A stretch of 64,000 bases of DNA from Fragilaria crotonensis (Eukaryota > Bacillariophyta > Fragilariophyceae > Fragilariales > Fragilariaceae). Every line of letters starts with the position of its first letter. Within the stretch, counting starts at the first letter, position 1. The notes under the pieces are model-generated. The model did no database searches and was not told the origin of the DNA. It worked only from the letters and a program-made list of their open reading frames with translations. Below, piece by piece: positions 11,969 to 24,123 of this stretch. The DNA is taken from assembly GCA_022925895.1 (NCBI GenBank), contig JAKSYS010000022.1, forward strand, positions 124,001 through 188,000. The letters are read 5' to 3'. The translations under genes and the position numbers were made by a program.

Positions 11969-13400
11969 TCAAGCCTGCTTCTGCTGCTCACCATGAGCAG
12001 CGCGACCAAACTGTTTTCCAGCATTGGAAACCACAGGTGTCTTGGTGCCTTCATTGTCATCAGGGGGGTGCCTCCTCCTGAGTCGCGACAACGGCAACGC
12101 TGCGAGCGTCAGACTTGTCCTTCTTCTCCTTCTTCTTTGCTTCCTCACGGAGCTGCTTGACTTTCGCCTTCTCAAAAGGCTTCAATTTGTTGTAGTCTTT
12201 GGCCGAGTATTGGCCAGAATGAATTGCAATGCCACTTGGTGTCTTGTCATCATCATTGGACTTCGACTTGTCTTTCTTGTGCTTAGCCTTCTTCTTGTCC
12301 TTTTCGACTCCAACCTTAGAGATCTCACGAACATCAGAAGGTGACTTGGTCCTGGTCTTGGTATTTTCCACAATCGTCTTGAAATACTGCTGGCACACTT
12401 CAAAGTTGGTCAACTTTAGTTCATCGCCCATGCAACCTTGAATGGCGGTCTCCAACTTTGGGTCACGTATCCCAGCCAGAAAATCTGTAACCTTCTTGGT
12501 TTCAGCAACTGGCTCTTCCAAAAACAACAATTCATTGTGAGCCTGTTGAAGACGTGCAACATACTGATCAAATGAGAACTTGCCCTTGCCAGTGTAGGTA
12601 GCTGTTGCGAGCATGTTATATGCCTTAGCTTTCCTAGTGGCAATAGCAGACTTGCCCTCTGCCTGCGACTTCAAAGCCTTGAAAGCTGCACGACCATCGC
12701 GCTTCTTGTTAAATGTCTGAAGGAATGGCCATCCCTGTCCCTCCATCACAAAGGGCTTAAGGATGTCAAACACACGCTTGTTGTCACGAGAAAAGGTTTC
12801 ACCCTCGAGGACGGAAGTGGCGATCAAGTCATCATCGACTGAATCCCAATTATTGCGCGCAAGATCATCTGGCGCCGCCTCATCATTGTCCCGGATGACA
12901 TAAACAAGCGGGGTCCCCGCCACGACACTCCTCTGCTGAGCAAGGTAAGTCATAAACAGTTCAATCCAAGTAGGCCATGCAGTCATTAACATTAACTTTG
13001 GCGGTTCCTTCGCATCGTCCCCATCCTTCTTTGCTCGAGCAATCTCCTCCAACTCAGTCAATCGATTGAGAAAGCGCGACGAGGTGCGTTCATCGAAAAG
13101 AGTGGGGTTTGGGGCATCGCCGCGAAGAAGGGAGTAATCTGCCCACGAACGTAGGGCCTTAAACTTCCTAACCGCAAGGTAAGGGAACGTTGGGGACGCG
13201 ACAGGATCATCGTCGTCATCGACATCAGCCGCCTTTGGCTTCCACCTGGAGAGGTGCTGAATCATAGTGTCAATCTCTGGAAAAGGTAAGGCAGTTAGAT
13301 CATTGATGGTACGAATACCTTGGTTTGCAATCAATTCCCGCGTGGGTATGTCAAAGCCCAAGCGGGTAAGGCAAGCAGTGAAGGATCTGGCATCAGCCAT
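11969..13400 (-). CDS. gag: Copia A Gag
   Basis: Starts at ATG 13400 (MADARSFTACL). The structural Gag forms the virus-like particle of the retroelement. The frame is open for 446 codons to 12060, where a run of six C (five expected) shifts it. With five C it would continue to TGA 11971-11969 (about 476 aa) and end EQQKQA. The middle is helical and the tail is Lys-rich (KHKKDKSK, KKKEKKDKS). No CCHC zinc knuckle is present, unlike typical copia Gag. The frame after the TGA is the pol frame. Confidence 0.85.
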
Positions 13401-13721
13401 GGTGACAAGTGAGACAGGAGGGTAGTTACCGGATTAACCGCGTGGTTTGCAAATTTGGCAAAATTGTGAGCCCCAGGCCCTCGGGTGCATGTACGTGTTC
13501 CTGGTACATTCCCTACGTAGGAATACTTTGCACGTACACGTCCAATCCTGTTTGCTGTGAGTCACACGGGTAGATTCACAAGAACTCCCTAAGTACTCCG
13601 TTGCCGCGGATGACGCATTCGTGACAAATGGCTGACATACGCGTCACGCATTGGTCACACGGATGAGAGTACTTAGGAGCCTCGCAGACCAAACGCACAA
13701 ACGGCCACGCGCATACGCAAA

Positions 13722-13823
13722 AACAGTCGTGTCTGTGAAGGCATGCGTGCCCAACTTGAAGTAACAGTCGTGTCTGTGGAGGCATGCGTGCCCAACTTGA
13801 AGTAACAGTCGTGTCTCGGACAT
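13722..13823 (-). repeat. 41-bp tandem repeat in copia A leader
   Basis: aacagtcgtgtctgtg recurs at 13722, 13763 and 13804 with a 41-bp period, about 2.5 copies. The same array is present in copia B at about 51180-51281, so it belongs to the element. Confidence 0.85.
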
Positions 13824-14521
13824 CTATGACCCCATAACAATAGGTAACCAACCCGAACGAGTACTCACAACAGTCATTGTCGTGCTCGTGCGGTTCTCGT
13901 GTTCATATGCGTGGCCATCACACGTACGTCGTACGCTTCCATATGGTTTTCACGTTCATACGCGTGAGCATTACGCGTATGTCAATCGTGACTCATTCCG
14001 ATCAAAATTCTCGGTTGAAGGATACTTATAGCATCCATTCGTTACCAAGACTGTTAAATAACAAACACTGTTTGGAAAATGTCCAGTATAAGTCAATCTC
14101 GTAGAAATTGTACTAGACAGACAACCAAGATCCAATCCTGGCATGGATTGGTACCAAATAGTGTCGTGTTCACATAAACACCACTATACTAGTATCATGA
14201 CGTGCGCTACACCACCTTTACGGCGAAAGCGAAACAACGCCTCTTATGGTCGGTCTTTCCTCTCTTATGATGGCGCCAAATGGCGCTTCACATTGAACCC
14301 CCATCGGAGTTAGGTCTTTGCGTTCGGGAGACGTTCACCGACACGCCGACGGTAGCGTTACCGTCTTCGAGCCACGGCTGCAGGCCTGGGTCATTCGACC
14401 ACCACGACCACAGGACTATTATCGCAGAATCCGCGCTCCTTCTGCTGTTGAGGCTGATCAGGCCTCCTCATCAACCATTGACGAAAGCATTTAATGTCTA
14501 CAACATAGCTACATGCATGTT

Positions 14522-14534
14522 GGGTCTGATAAAC
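14522..14534 (-). promoter_or_regulatory. Candidate primer-binding site of copia A
   Basis: Directly inside the 5' LTR the minus strand reads GTTTATCAGACCC. The same 13-mer abuts the 5' LTRs of copia B (50456-50468) and copia C (31421-31433). The TATCAGA core resembles initiator-Met tRNA-derived priming sites of copia elements. The tRNA identity was not verified. Confidence 0.6.
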
Positions 14535-14789
14535 TCAGTTAATTCCCTCGCAAGAGCGGCGCATCCGCCATTGCCAGGGACGACTCTAAGACATGTAGTA
14601 ATCAACTAGTAGCAGCATGCAACTTGACTATTTACAAAAAGAGTGAGCTTAATCTAGACTTGTTCCCTCATGTCGCGGATGAAGTGTCCCATCCGCGCAT
14701 GCGTACGTGGCACGCGTCTCGCGTCAGCCCAAGATACTTCGGTCTGTCCCGGTGTCCGAATATCCCGCACTCATGGCAGAATTCATTCA
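14535..14789 (-). repeat. Copia A 5' LTR (255 bp)
   Basis: Identical by eye to 7297-7551. It is followed on the plus strand by the TSD acac and the resumed hAT pseudogene. Confidence 0.93.
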
Positions 14790-15375
14790 ACACAACCAGA
14801 CTTTACCGATCTTGAGTCCATTTCAACTGGGCAACAAGGCCGCAGTACGGCATGGATTACTGCTGACAATGAAAGGTTAATTATACAGCACCCCAACAAT
14901 ACATTTGGTAGCTGGTACTGTTACAGATAATACAAGCGCAAGCAGGAATGCTTGGGCTAACTTGCTTATCAACTAAGTTCGCAAACTTTTTTAAGGTTGC
15001 TTTTCCCATGGTTTCTATCTTATTAGAATATGTTTGGTGCATAAGCAGATTGAATGAGGTTTAATGACCTAGTCTACAATGAAAACTTTATTGGATGGCT
15101 GCAAGAGGCACTTGCACTTCTCAGTCCCATGATAGACATGCTTATAGTCAAGTATCAAGCTGACTATCTGATATCAGAAGTCTCTCCTGACACCTTTTCT
15201 TTTGGGCAGGCATACAATGAGTGGGAAAGGCAAGGTGTTATCTCAGAGTGTGAGTGTCATCAGTATGTGAAGTGTGGATGCACATCAAGATTTGAAGTTC
15301 TCTACGGCAATGCCCATGGATTGCCTATCTACTTGATCCACGTTTCCTGGGATTAGGGCTATCTATTGTTCTGAG
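14790..15375 (+). pseudogene. hAT-type transposase remnant, C-terminal part
   Basis: Continues the frame that stops at 7296. It reads STGQQG, then ITADNERLI, then after a frameshift near 14910 AGTVTDNTSA. A degraded CFSHG region follows near 15000. Residues encoded at 15054-15330 read well, and a last shift gives the YLLDPRFLG motif at about 15325-15355. TVTDNTSA carries an Asp in the position typical of the DUF659 core. Several stops and shifts make it inactive. The right end of the original transposon was not found. Confidence 0.6.
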
Positions 15376-16129
15376 AAGCCGCAGTGTTCTATCAAAAAAC
15401 ACTGTATGCTCGATTCCCCCATCTCCTCAAATGAAAATAAAATAGTACATTCCAGTACCAATACAAAACCAGCATACAGCAAGTACTCCTCGACGGACTG
15501 TCCAATACTCCAGTAGAAGGGAGTAGAGCGAAAATTCCGGAGCATCCAGATTACACTCAAACCCGATTTGAGTGTAATCGGAGAGTATTTTGAGTGTGAT
15601 TTGGGTCATTCTTATGGGAATATGTCCACCATATCACCAAAAACTCTGGTTAATGCAAGAAAACGGCCAAACTCGGAGAAACCCTGCCAAAACGGTCACA
15701 AGTGTCGACGACATGGTTTGGCCGATGACATGCTGGTAGAGGAAAAAATGAATGGATGTCATACTATCGGATTACAATTCGGGAGACTATGTATGTCCCC
15801 TACCGGTAGTCGTGCCGGTCATCACCACCAGTAGCGTACGAGGGTACTTTCTTTTAAACATCCAGTATCGCCCTACATATTTTTATATTATCCCTAACCT
15901 TAATATCCGCGCTCCAGTAATCAGTGCGACACTGCACGACTGGAATCAAAACTCATGTCGATTCAAATCATCTTCATCTCGTTCCTCAAGTTTGAACATT
16001 GATTTTCAAATGACACTCAACGCCTCGTTTACGGAAAACCACGCAGCCGTACGCTGCTGACCCTCAGAGATGTGAGGAGTGTTTCTTGGAAGCACTCCTC
16101 ACTTCTCCCTCCTCTGTTTTCCTCCCTTC
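15376..16129. other. Intergenic with two inverted repeats
   Basis: No gene was found. A perfect 13-bp inverted repeat lies at 15549-15561 and 15567-15579 (gattacactcaaa, 5-bp spacer), with a third imperfect copy of the arm at about 15590-15605. A second hairpin with 10-bp arms (gtgaggagtg) lies at 16072-16081 and 16093-16102. These could be a small MITE or RNA hairpins. Confidence 0.55.
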
Positions 16130-16133
16130 TCAC

Positions 16134-16415
16134 TAAGTAAAATCTCTCGCAAGTGCGGCAAATCCGCCATTGCCAAAGACCGACTCTAAACAATATAGTA
16201 ATCATCTAGATGCGGCATACAGCTTGATTAATTACAAAAAGAGTGAGCTTATCAATCTAATCTCAGTCCTGACCCGGTTGGAGGGCTTCTCCCACCGGTC
16301 ATCCTAGCGAGATGTTCCCAGACATTCCAAGACTAACCAAGACCGGCATAAGTCCTAAGCTCGTCTGTCTTGTCTGTTTGTCCAAATATCCTGCACTCAT
16401 GGCAGAATCTATTCA
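16134..16415 (-). repeat. Copia C 3' LTR (282 bp)
   Basis: It differs from the other LTR at 31434-31714 mainly by G/A transitions and one A indel near its left end. It shares the outline of the copia A/B LTRs (ggcaaatccgcc, cactcatggcagaat) but carries extra internal sequence. Confidence 0.9.
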
Positions 16416-18129
16416 GTCCCCTCGCACAAGGCGTCATAGACAACTAGTTCGATCCAGATTTGTCATGCAGAGGCCGGCCAACATCAGCTATTCTTGGTGG
16501 TTCCACGTGTCATCACCACGTGTACATCCACCCATTCGTTCAATCTGTGGTTCTGCATCATTGCATACATCCACATAACAGTGGCTTTGCGCTCATCGCA
16601 TACATCCACCTCGGGGATAAGAGGTTCCATTATCATTATGTCCTTCCACTCGCATCATGTCCCTTTTGGACAGTTTGCATGTCTGTGTCATGTCCCTTTT
16701 GGACACTTCACCAATGCACACATGAGAATACGACTCTCTTGGTCATGTTTTCCGGAAGGCACTTAATAAGTTCATCTGACAAGTCGGTTTCTCCGTCTTC
16801 CTTAGCAATTGACAACAAAAAACAGATGCTTGCAATCATTGCATTTGTCAGTCATCACAACCATTGTCACTGCAACCATTGCAGCCATGAATTGAAACCT
16901 GCTTCAAATGTCAGATCTCCTCAGGTTTGAGGCCACCAAGTAACAGTGCAACCCACATGGTTTGTGTCAACATAGCAGTTCCTCAAAACCAATTATTGCT
17001 CCTGACATCAGGTGCACCTGGCAGCGCAGCATTGCACATACCCAAGTTCAAAACCAACCCCTTCACATAACTAAACGCATGTCAAACTTGGAGCCACCCC
17101 GTCAAAGGAAATGCCCAACCATTGGTAAGGTGTCAGTCTGCAGAAGTGTGGAATTCAAAAGTCTCGACCAAGTTGTCCTCTTCTCGTCGGAACAAGGAAA
17201 CGCATCAACATTGCAGCGCCCACAAGGATAACAATTTGAACTGATTCATGAATCCAATGCAACAACAGATCAAACCTTACAATTGGTTGCGCACTTGCCA
17301 GCCAAATCCGGGTGATTTGGATTGAGTACACACTGTCAACCATTGCTTTCTCATTGGGGTCAACACGTTCTGCTGAAACATTTACCAATCTCCTCAAGTT
17401 CTCACTAAATTTCATTGCACCAGAACCACGCTTGGAGGACTGTGATATCCTTCTCACCTAGTTTTGGTTGACCTGCACCATTGAATGACCCGTCCTTGAC
17501 CTTGGATCCCAAGTAAGCATTGGCATCTGTTCACACATTCTTACCTCGAGAAAGTGAACTTGGAGCAAAATAATCCATCACAACTTGTGACTCTTATAGG
17601 ATGCAGTGAGATCATCCCACATAACATACGACATACATGCGGCATGTCCCCATTCGGCTTAACCATTGGTCTTGTCCACATGTCAGGATCCACTTCGTAA
17701 CGTTCAAAGCCTCCTGCACAATAACGTGGCTGCCATATGGGCCCAGCCTTGGGCATCACTCGGCGTCAGACCAAATAAGGGTACAAACCAAAATGTATCA
17801 CCCAATTACAACAACCTTGCAGTTGTGTAAATCCCTCCAACATTGGAGCATAAGAATGTGTCCCCTGCACATCAGGAGAACACTATGTCGCCTGCACATC
17901 GGGGACAGGACAAGTAAATTTACATTCAGTGTCACCAATGTGGACGCAATCCTTCTGCAGCCACGCGACAACAACATTCTGGTGCCCTCAAATTGACCAG
18001 ACTTGCCGTTCCTGTCAAGATCATCTTGACATCAAAGGTTATGCGGCGGCGACCAAAATGCTTTTGAAACTTTGGCATGACACCATTGTCAATAACCTCA
18101 AGCGCTGTTTGGATGCTCCAGCTCGATCA
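16416..18129 (-). pseudogene. Copia C RT/RNase H remnant
   Basis: Collinear with copia A 7552-9345. Recognisable stretches include the PPT region at 16416-16430, the RNase H/RT part around 17150-17230 (compare copia A 8375-8450), the YVDD region around 17590-17650 and the RT start around 17820-18129. No frame exceeds a few dozen codons in register. It is clearly dead. Confidence 0.8.
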
Positions 18130-21100
18130 CCTGCCTTCATATTGAAAAAAAATGCAAAACAAATTATATAGGTTTCCCTTTAGTAGGAACTTTTCCAAGG
18201 TCGCACTCGGTACCCAACCTTGGCATCTCTCTAGATTTGAGAGGGCGGAGGATTTTGGGTTGTTGTATGTGAGTTGTCTGGTGGTCGACCGGGAAAAAAT
18301 TCCGTCATGCGCTGTTGTGCTGTGTTCGTGTGTGTGGTTCTTGTGTCTCCGTTTGCTGGTTTGCGCTGCATTCGTTGTGTCCTTGGAGTGTTGATTAAAG
18401 CCTGCGTCGAGGGGAGAGGTGTCATGTATCGTGTTACCAGTTGTTGGTTTTGGCCGTCTTTGAGATATGCAGCCCGTGCCGTTTTGACGCGTTTGAGCCA
18501 ACGTCGGCGAACCGAGGGCCGGCTTTTTAAGTAGTTTGTTGAGGGTGATGTTGCGGCAGTAGTGTTGATCGGAGGTCGGGACGAGGTTTGGGTTGGAATG
18601 GTAGTGTCTGAGCTCTGCGGATTCCATGGAGTAGATGGTTTGGTCTTTGTCGTCTTGATGCTGGTGGAGTATTTCGTTGCGTCCGAGCCAGAGGTCGCGT
18701 ACCATAAGAGTTGTGGCTCCAAGAGCCACTTGCGTTCTGCTGCGTCCTGCCGATAAATTTATCTGTCCTACCTTTGGGGTGTCCATGGAGGCCAGGAGCA
18801 GCCACTTCTTTGATGTGTATCCCAGAAGGAGGTGGTGCCAGCCGATAAGCGTTTGTTCCTCGATTGCCTCGTGTAGAGTTTCGTAGAGGTGGTCGGGAAA
18901 TTTCTCGTTGTGGAATTGGATCGGTTGACCAGGGCGTTGGAGATATTGTTCTAGACAGGAGGCGAACGCTGGGCGGCTTGGATGTTCGTCCTTGAGAATG
19001 GTTTTGACCATGAGTTTGATGCTCTTCTCGCGATTTGGATTTTTGTGACAGTGCAAGAAATGATGAATGTTCTCTTCTTATTCTTTGCACAGAGGACAAA
19101 GTTTCAAATGAGGGTCTTTGATGGGCGATCGTTGATACAGTCGGTCTCCACGAGGGGAAGTTGGTTGTGTACGAACTTCAGATGTGCGGGTTGGTGATTT
19201 AGTGGGATTGCCTTGAGGTTCCTCCCTAACGCTGTCATATCGATTGTGTCCCATACCTTGGCGGGCCATTTGTGTCTGGTTTGTGTGTATTGTCGCAGGT
19301 AGCCCCCGTTGATGTGATATCGGAGGTGTTCGTCGAGATTCCCATGGAACCGTGTTTGAAGGATTGAGATGCTGATCTGTGTCGATGGTAGATGTTCAAT
19401 CATTCTCCGTGGCTTTGCCTTTTTGTTTTTGTTGTGGCATTGAGTGGCTAGATCGTCCACGTCTACGTTCAGTCTTGCGTCTGGAGTCAGCTTATCATAT
19501 GACGTTCCTCCGTCTTGGTGGCTTTTGATCCACTGCGTTTTCATTGGTCGTCGGAGTTCTCGGAAGAGGTCCTTTATGGTGGAAAGATAGTCGCTGTTGT
19601 CCGGCTGTTTTGTCGGGGAATGATCTTTCTGGGTTACAAACGTGACTCTGTTGATGGCGACTTTACTATCGGCAAGCCAGCGAAATTTGCACCGGTGTCT
19701 CATGCCCCAGTGTCTTGCCAGTATCGTCACGAGGAGCAGTGGCGCCGTGAAGCCTCCCAGTTTGCTTCTTGTGGAACTCCCGATCTCAATTGGGCCGTCC
19801 ACTGGTCCATACCCTTGGAAGAGTGCAATATTTGTTTTCGTTGTTATTTTCCACCCAAACGTTCCAGCTTCTTCGCGAAGGCTCCCGTCAGACGCAATGG
19901 TGAGCCGCTTTCGTGACCGGAACGCGCGCCACACTTCAACGTCTGTCACCAGTTGGTTGTATTCGTACAGTAGTCGTCGATGCCAGAAGGAGAGAGATTC
20001 GATATGTCGTTGGAGCGTCGAGTGGTGACTGTTTTCTGCTGGTGGTGTCGGTTTGGTTAACTGTCCCAGCGATTGTTTCCATTTGTTGGAGTATCGCAGG
20101 AAATTTGATGCTATGTATCGTCGCCATAACCGCTTTTGCGAGGGTGATGGGGATGCCTGTCGTGGCCATGTTTTCATGCGTATGGTTTGGTTGGGCTGTC
20201 TGTCACCCTGGAGATGATGTGTGCATGCTGATTGCCCATCGGGTAGGGACATATCCGAGAGAGTGATAATCTGGAGGTACATGCGGACAAGATTTATGTC
20301 ACATTTTTGTTGCGTGGTGTACCGAGTCAGCGCTTCGGCATCCATAATGCAGCGATCATTGGTTCCCCTGAGTTGTATCTTTAGTGTGTCTGTTAGGAGA
20401 TGGTGGTGTTGTGTTGAAACAGAAATTGCCTGATGGACGTGATCCAGGTTGCCGTTAGATACGAGATGGAATCGCTGGGTGCTCAAGGATTGGCTCAAGG
20501 ATTCCGGACTCAATCTGTGAGTATTTGACATTCATTATCATCAGCTTCCCCGCTTCGGTGTTCGAGTATATTGCGTTTCGCATGTACGTGAGCGTCGAGA
20601 TTCCGAGTTCGGTGCGAAGATCGATGAGCCCAAGTCCTCCTAGTTCCACTGGCCCGTATCGGATTTCGGTTGGAAGTGTTGACGGATATCCTAGCTTTTG
20701 CAGCATTGACTTGACCACCTTGGTCTGAACATGTCCGAGCTCCTCTTCATCGATGGCAAGACACGGTAGGACGTATCTCATCGCTGGAGCATACATTGTT
20801 TGGTGGAAAGTTTTTATATCTCTGGGTGTAAGCTTTGGGGATCGCAGTTTAATGGCGAATCCGTCGGCTTTTGTCTTGAGAACGGTGAGTTGTTCGGAAA
20901 AGTTTCCATCCGGGGCGAGGTACACTCCAAGGATCCGGCTTGCTTTGCTGAGAGGAAGGCGCTTGATGATGGTTTGATCTGTTGTGTTTCCTTGTGTTGT
21001 CAGAGTGAGTGGTTGGTCTTCGTCTTCGATCCGTCGTAGAATTGGTCTTCCTTTCTTCCAGTCCCAGTACATGGTATACCAGGAGCATTTTGAAAGATTG

Positions 21101-24100
21101 AGAGCACCGCCTGAATAAAACAATATATTTTCCCAGGTTTGGGCGATGTGATTGAGTTTGGCGATCATTGTTTCCAGCGTGATCAGTCCTGGATCCGTAA
21201 ACCCAAGGGAGGTATCGTCGACGAACGCATCAATGAGCCTGGCGTGGCGTTGAGATGAATCGGGAGATTGGAAAGACATACGTTCCGGGATCAGTCGATC
21301 GAGAGTATTCATCAGCACCACCACTAGGGTGAGCCACACTGATGGTGACGCTCCGCTTCCTTGGCCGGTTCCGAAAAGTGGTTCAAAGGTGGATCCGTGG
21401 TAATTGCTTTCAGAAATGCCGTGAACTGTCTTGACGGTATATTTCATGAGTTTCAAGCTGTCCGCGTGAGTCTGGACCGCTGTTTCGGGCATGCCGCATC
21501 GACAAGCGGCCAACATTCCAAGAGCGACTATAATCCGATCGTAGCATGCGCTCGCGTCGTTGTCGAATCGGGCAAGGTTGTGCTTAAGGATGCGACAGAG
21601 ATCTGTCGTCAGTTGTTTCAACATGATTGGGTCGATTGCTTTCTTGCGCGGGGTTGACCCATGTTGTCCATCGTTGAGAAGATTTAGAGATACCGCCCTT
21701 TTTACCAGTCGGGATCCCCAGATCAGTTTTAGAAAGAGGTTGAAATCCGCTTCAAAGAGATGTATGATTCGCAGGCGTGTGAGCGTTGGTCGACCAGGAT
21801 CTTTTTCAATGAGAATGTTCACCGCATTGCACCATCTCCTGAGGGTTAATCCGCTCTGTACCGTTACGTGCAGGAATTGTGTCAGGCAGGTAAGAAGAGT
21901 GCTCTCTTTGATGATGGCTTTGTAATGTCCCAAATGACGTCCCGAAGGTGATGTAGAGGTTGTTTCTTTCCACTTGGTGAATCCATATCTGACGTCATCT
22001 TCCTTGATGTCTGTCGGGATGGCGGGTTTCTTCTTTACGATGTCCGGGATGGCGAATGATGTTAGGAATTCTCGGAGTGTTTCATCCTGTCCATACCATT
22101 GTGGTGGAATGGTTCCAGCCAGTAGGTCCTTCGACTCAGCTGATAGACTGTCGAAGGAGAGCCCTGTGTGTATGATTCCGGATCCACATGGAGATGCTGC
22201 CGCTGCTCTGAAGGAGTTCCTGTTGTATCGGAGTAGGTTGTGTTCGATTGTCTCTTTGTCCAGCACTGTGTCCCAGATGATGTCATCTGGATCCATGGTT
22301 GCGAGCGCTTGTTGAAAATCTATTGGATACTCTGACTGGTCTTTGTGGCGCGGAATCATTAGCTTCTGGAGTCCTCCCGATGCGGTTGGTTTGACCACGC
22401 TGCGGATGTTGTGATACATAAGTCGGCAGTTCTCCGACCGGATGGTGTTTCGTACGGCTGCTGCTTTCTTTGCTGAGGCTGTTGTTGTCGAAGGGTTCTT
22501 GTCGGCTTCGTATGTTGCCAGGAGATCGTTGTAACTGCTGAAACGTAGTTCCACGGATGCCTTTTGGCGCTGTCGCAGGACGGTGGCAGCTTCGTTGAGG
22601 TGGGTGGTCACCTGTGCTAACGAGAGAGCAACGTGTCGGAGAGGAAGTACGAATTTGGTGTTGAATTGTTGCACCTGTTGCTCTATGCGATCAAATGTGT
22701 CTGTGTACTCCTCCTGATATTTTTCCTCGCGATAGCGCATTCTCCAGTATTTGTATATGAGACCTGCGTCTCGGAGTGCTGGTGACCAGGAATAAGGCTT
22801 CCGGGGTTTTGAGATTATTCCTTCGGCGTGAGCCATTGCGCGGCCCTGGTCGCAGTCCCATTTTTCCAAGCGCTTCTTTATCTGAGAACGTGACATTGTT
22901 GTGTGTGTATCGAACAGCTTCTTCATTCTCGCGACCATGTTGTGTTCCTCGTAATACTGGAGCATGGCTTTGTGATAGGCTTCAACCAGTTCCGGGTTGC
23001 CTGATTTAAGTGACCGTGTATGTGGTTGTTCGATGAATTGTTTTGAGATTGGTTGTCCCAAGATGTCATTTGGATCGATGTCGACGAATAGTCCGCGATG
23101 ATCCGACTGTGGTCCATCCAGATATGATAGAGAGCCAGAGCTCTTGACGTGCTTTATCAATTGTGAACATCCGAACATATGGTCGATGCGTCTGTCCTCG
23201 GAACCGATGTATGTTGACGGGGCTGGAGTGGCTTGGTGTAGATCGTGAAGGTCACATTCGCTTTGGAGCCGTTGTAAGTCAATATCATCGTGGAGTTGGG
23301 CGTTGGAATCCATCATCAGGAGGATTGTATGACCTGATTGTTGTAGTAGCGTTATTGCCCCGATGAGATCTTGGATTATGATTTTCCGTGGTCGTGGAGA
23401 TACGAGTTGTTGGGATTGACGAAGGTGTTCGTATTCTCTGCTGAATGCACTACCGACCGGCGAGGTCCCGATTGATCCGGAACAGACTCGATATGCGGTA
23501 ATGATGGAGAAGAATGTGTTTGCCTTTCCTCTAAGGGTGTGACCGCTCCAACGTCCCAATCCTGTCGGGTCAGTGATATTTTCTCCGTGCGACATCGGTA
23601 CTAGATGTCCTGTTGTCATCGTGAGGGAGCCCCCAGATTGAAAAGTTTCTTTTTCCGGTACCGGATCTGTTGTTGCGTCCGGGTATCCATATGAGATTTT
23701 TGCGTTGCCATAGTGTTTTCTCGCGCGTGAGGCGAACATATCGCGGAGATGTTGATGTTGCCATGCTGTGTTGGTTTCAGCCATTCCGATGATGTCAGCT
23801 CCGATCGCCTGCAGGCTCGTCATGTAGTAGTCGTAGTCCTCTCCGGTGTAACTGTGGGTAAGACCTTTCACGTTTTGAAAGAAAATTCTTATGTCTTTTT
23901 CATCCCGGACCATGTAGGGATCTCCATACGATCTGTGGATGTCAATGTTGGTCGCTTTCCGGTTGTGTTGCCGCCCTGGTCTTAAATGTGGGATGGTGTC
24001 AGATGTGGTACGATTTGTTATATTGTTTGTAGTCATGGTGGTTGTGTTGGTATTGCAAGTGTTATCGTTTGTTATAGTTACTTCGGGTAGTGCTTCGATG

Positions 24101-24123
24101 CGTGATATTGTGTTCCAAGGCAT
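18127..24123 (-). pseudogene. LINE ORF2: endonuclease-RT-RNase H-like, with frame breaks
   Basis: Starts at ATG 24123, overlapping the ORF1 stop (TAATG). The first frame (to 20455, 1222 aa) holds an APE-type endonuclease from about residue 78 to 350: GMAETN Glu at about 116, MMDSN at about 271 and SDH at about 342. RT follows, with FDNDASACYD at about 854, GTGQGSGASPS at about 921 and FVDD at about 967. A one-base shift at about 20465 leads into 19104-20531 with RNase H-like IASDG, LADSK and IKSHQDGG. The expected Glu position reads TRSKLGG (Lys). Another shift at about 19130 and a TAA at about 19078 split a C-terminal CPLC...HHFLHC zinc motif. The last block, 18127-19056, ends inside the target site. 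It is probably inactive as written, unless the breaks are sequence errors. Confidence 0.88.
18130..18144. repeat. 15-bp target-site duplication of the LINE (left copy)
   Basis: cctgccttcatattg occurs here and again at 26799-26813. The flanks join to copia C sequence matching copia A at about 9345-9400. This defines the ends of the LINE. Confidence 0.93.

Larger units (their letters stand above)
7297..14789 (-). mobile_element. Copia A: young Ty1/copia LTR retrotransposon
   Basis: A 7493-bp element in minus orientation with two 255-bp LTRs that I read as identical. It is flanked by acac at 7293-7296 and 14790-14793 (4-bp TSD). The order is 5' LTR, leader of about 1.1 kb, gag, protease, integrase, RT, RNase H, 3' LTR, which is the copia order. 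It is nearly identical to copia B at 50201-57708 in the opposite orientation. Pol is cut by several single-base deletions, mostly in homopolymers. The element interrupts a hAT transposase pseudogene. Confidence 0.95.

Noticed and set aside
13722-13823. Possible CRISPR-like direct repeats
   Set aside because: These are contiguous 41-bp tandem copies without unique spacers, inside a retrotransposon leader of a eukaryote.
13576-14609. Small frames in the copia A leader (and their twins in copia B)
   Set aside because: They coincide with tandem and palindromic repeats in the leader. Copies differ by indels, and there is no recognised product.
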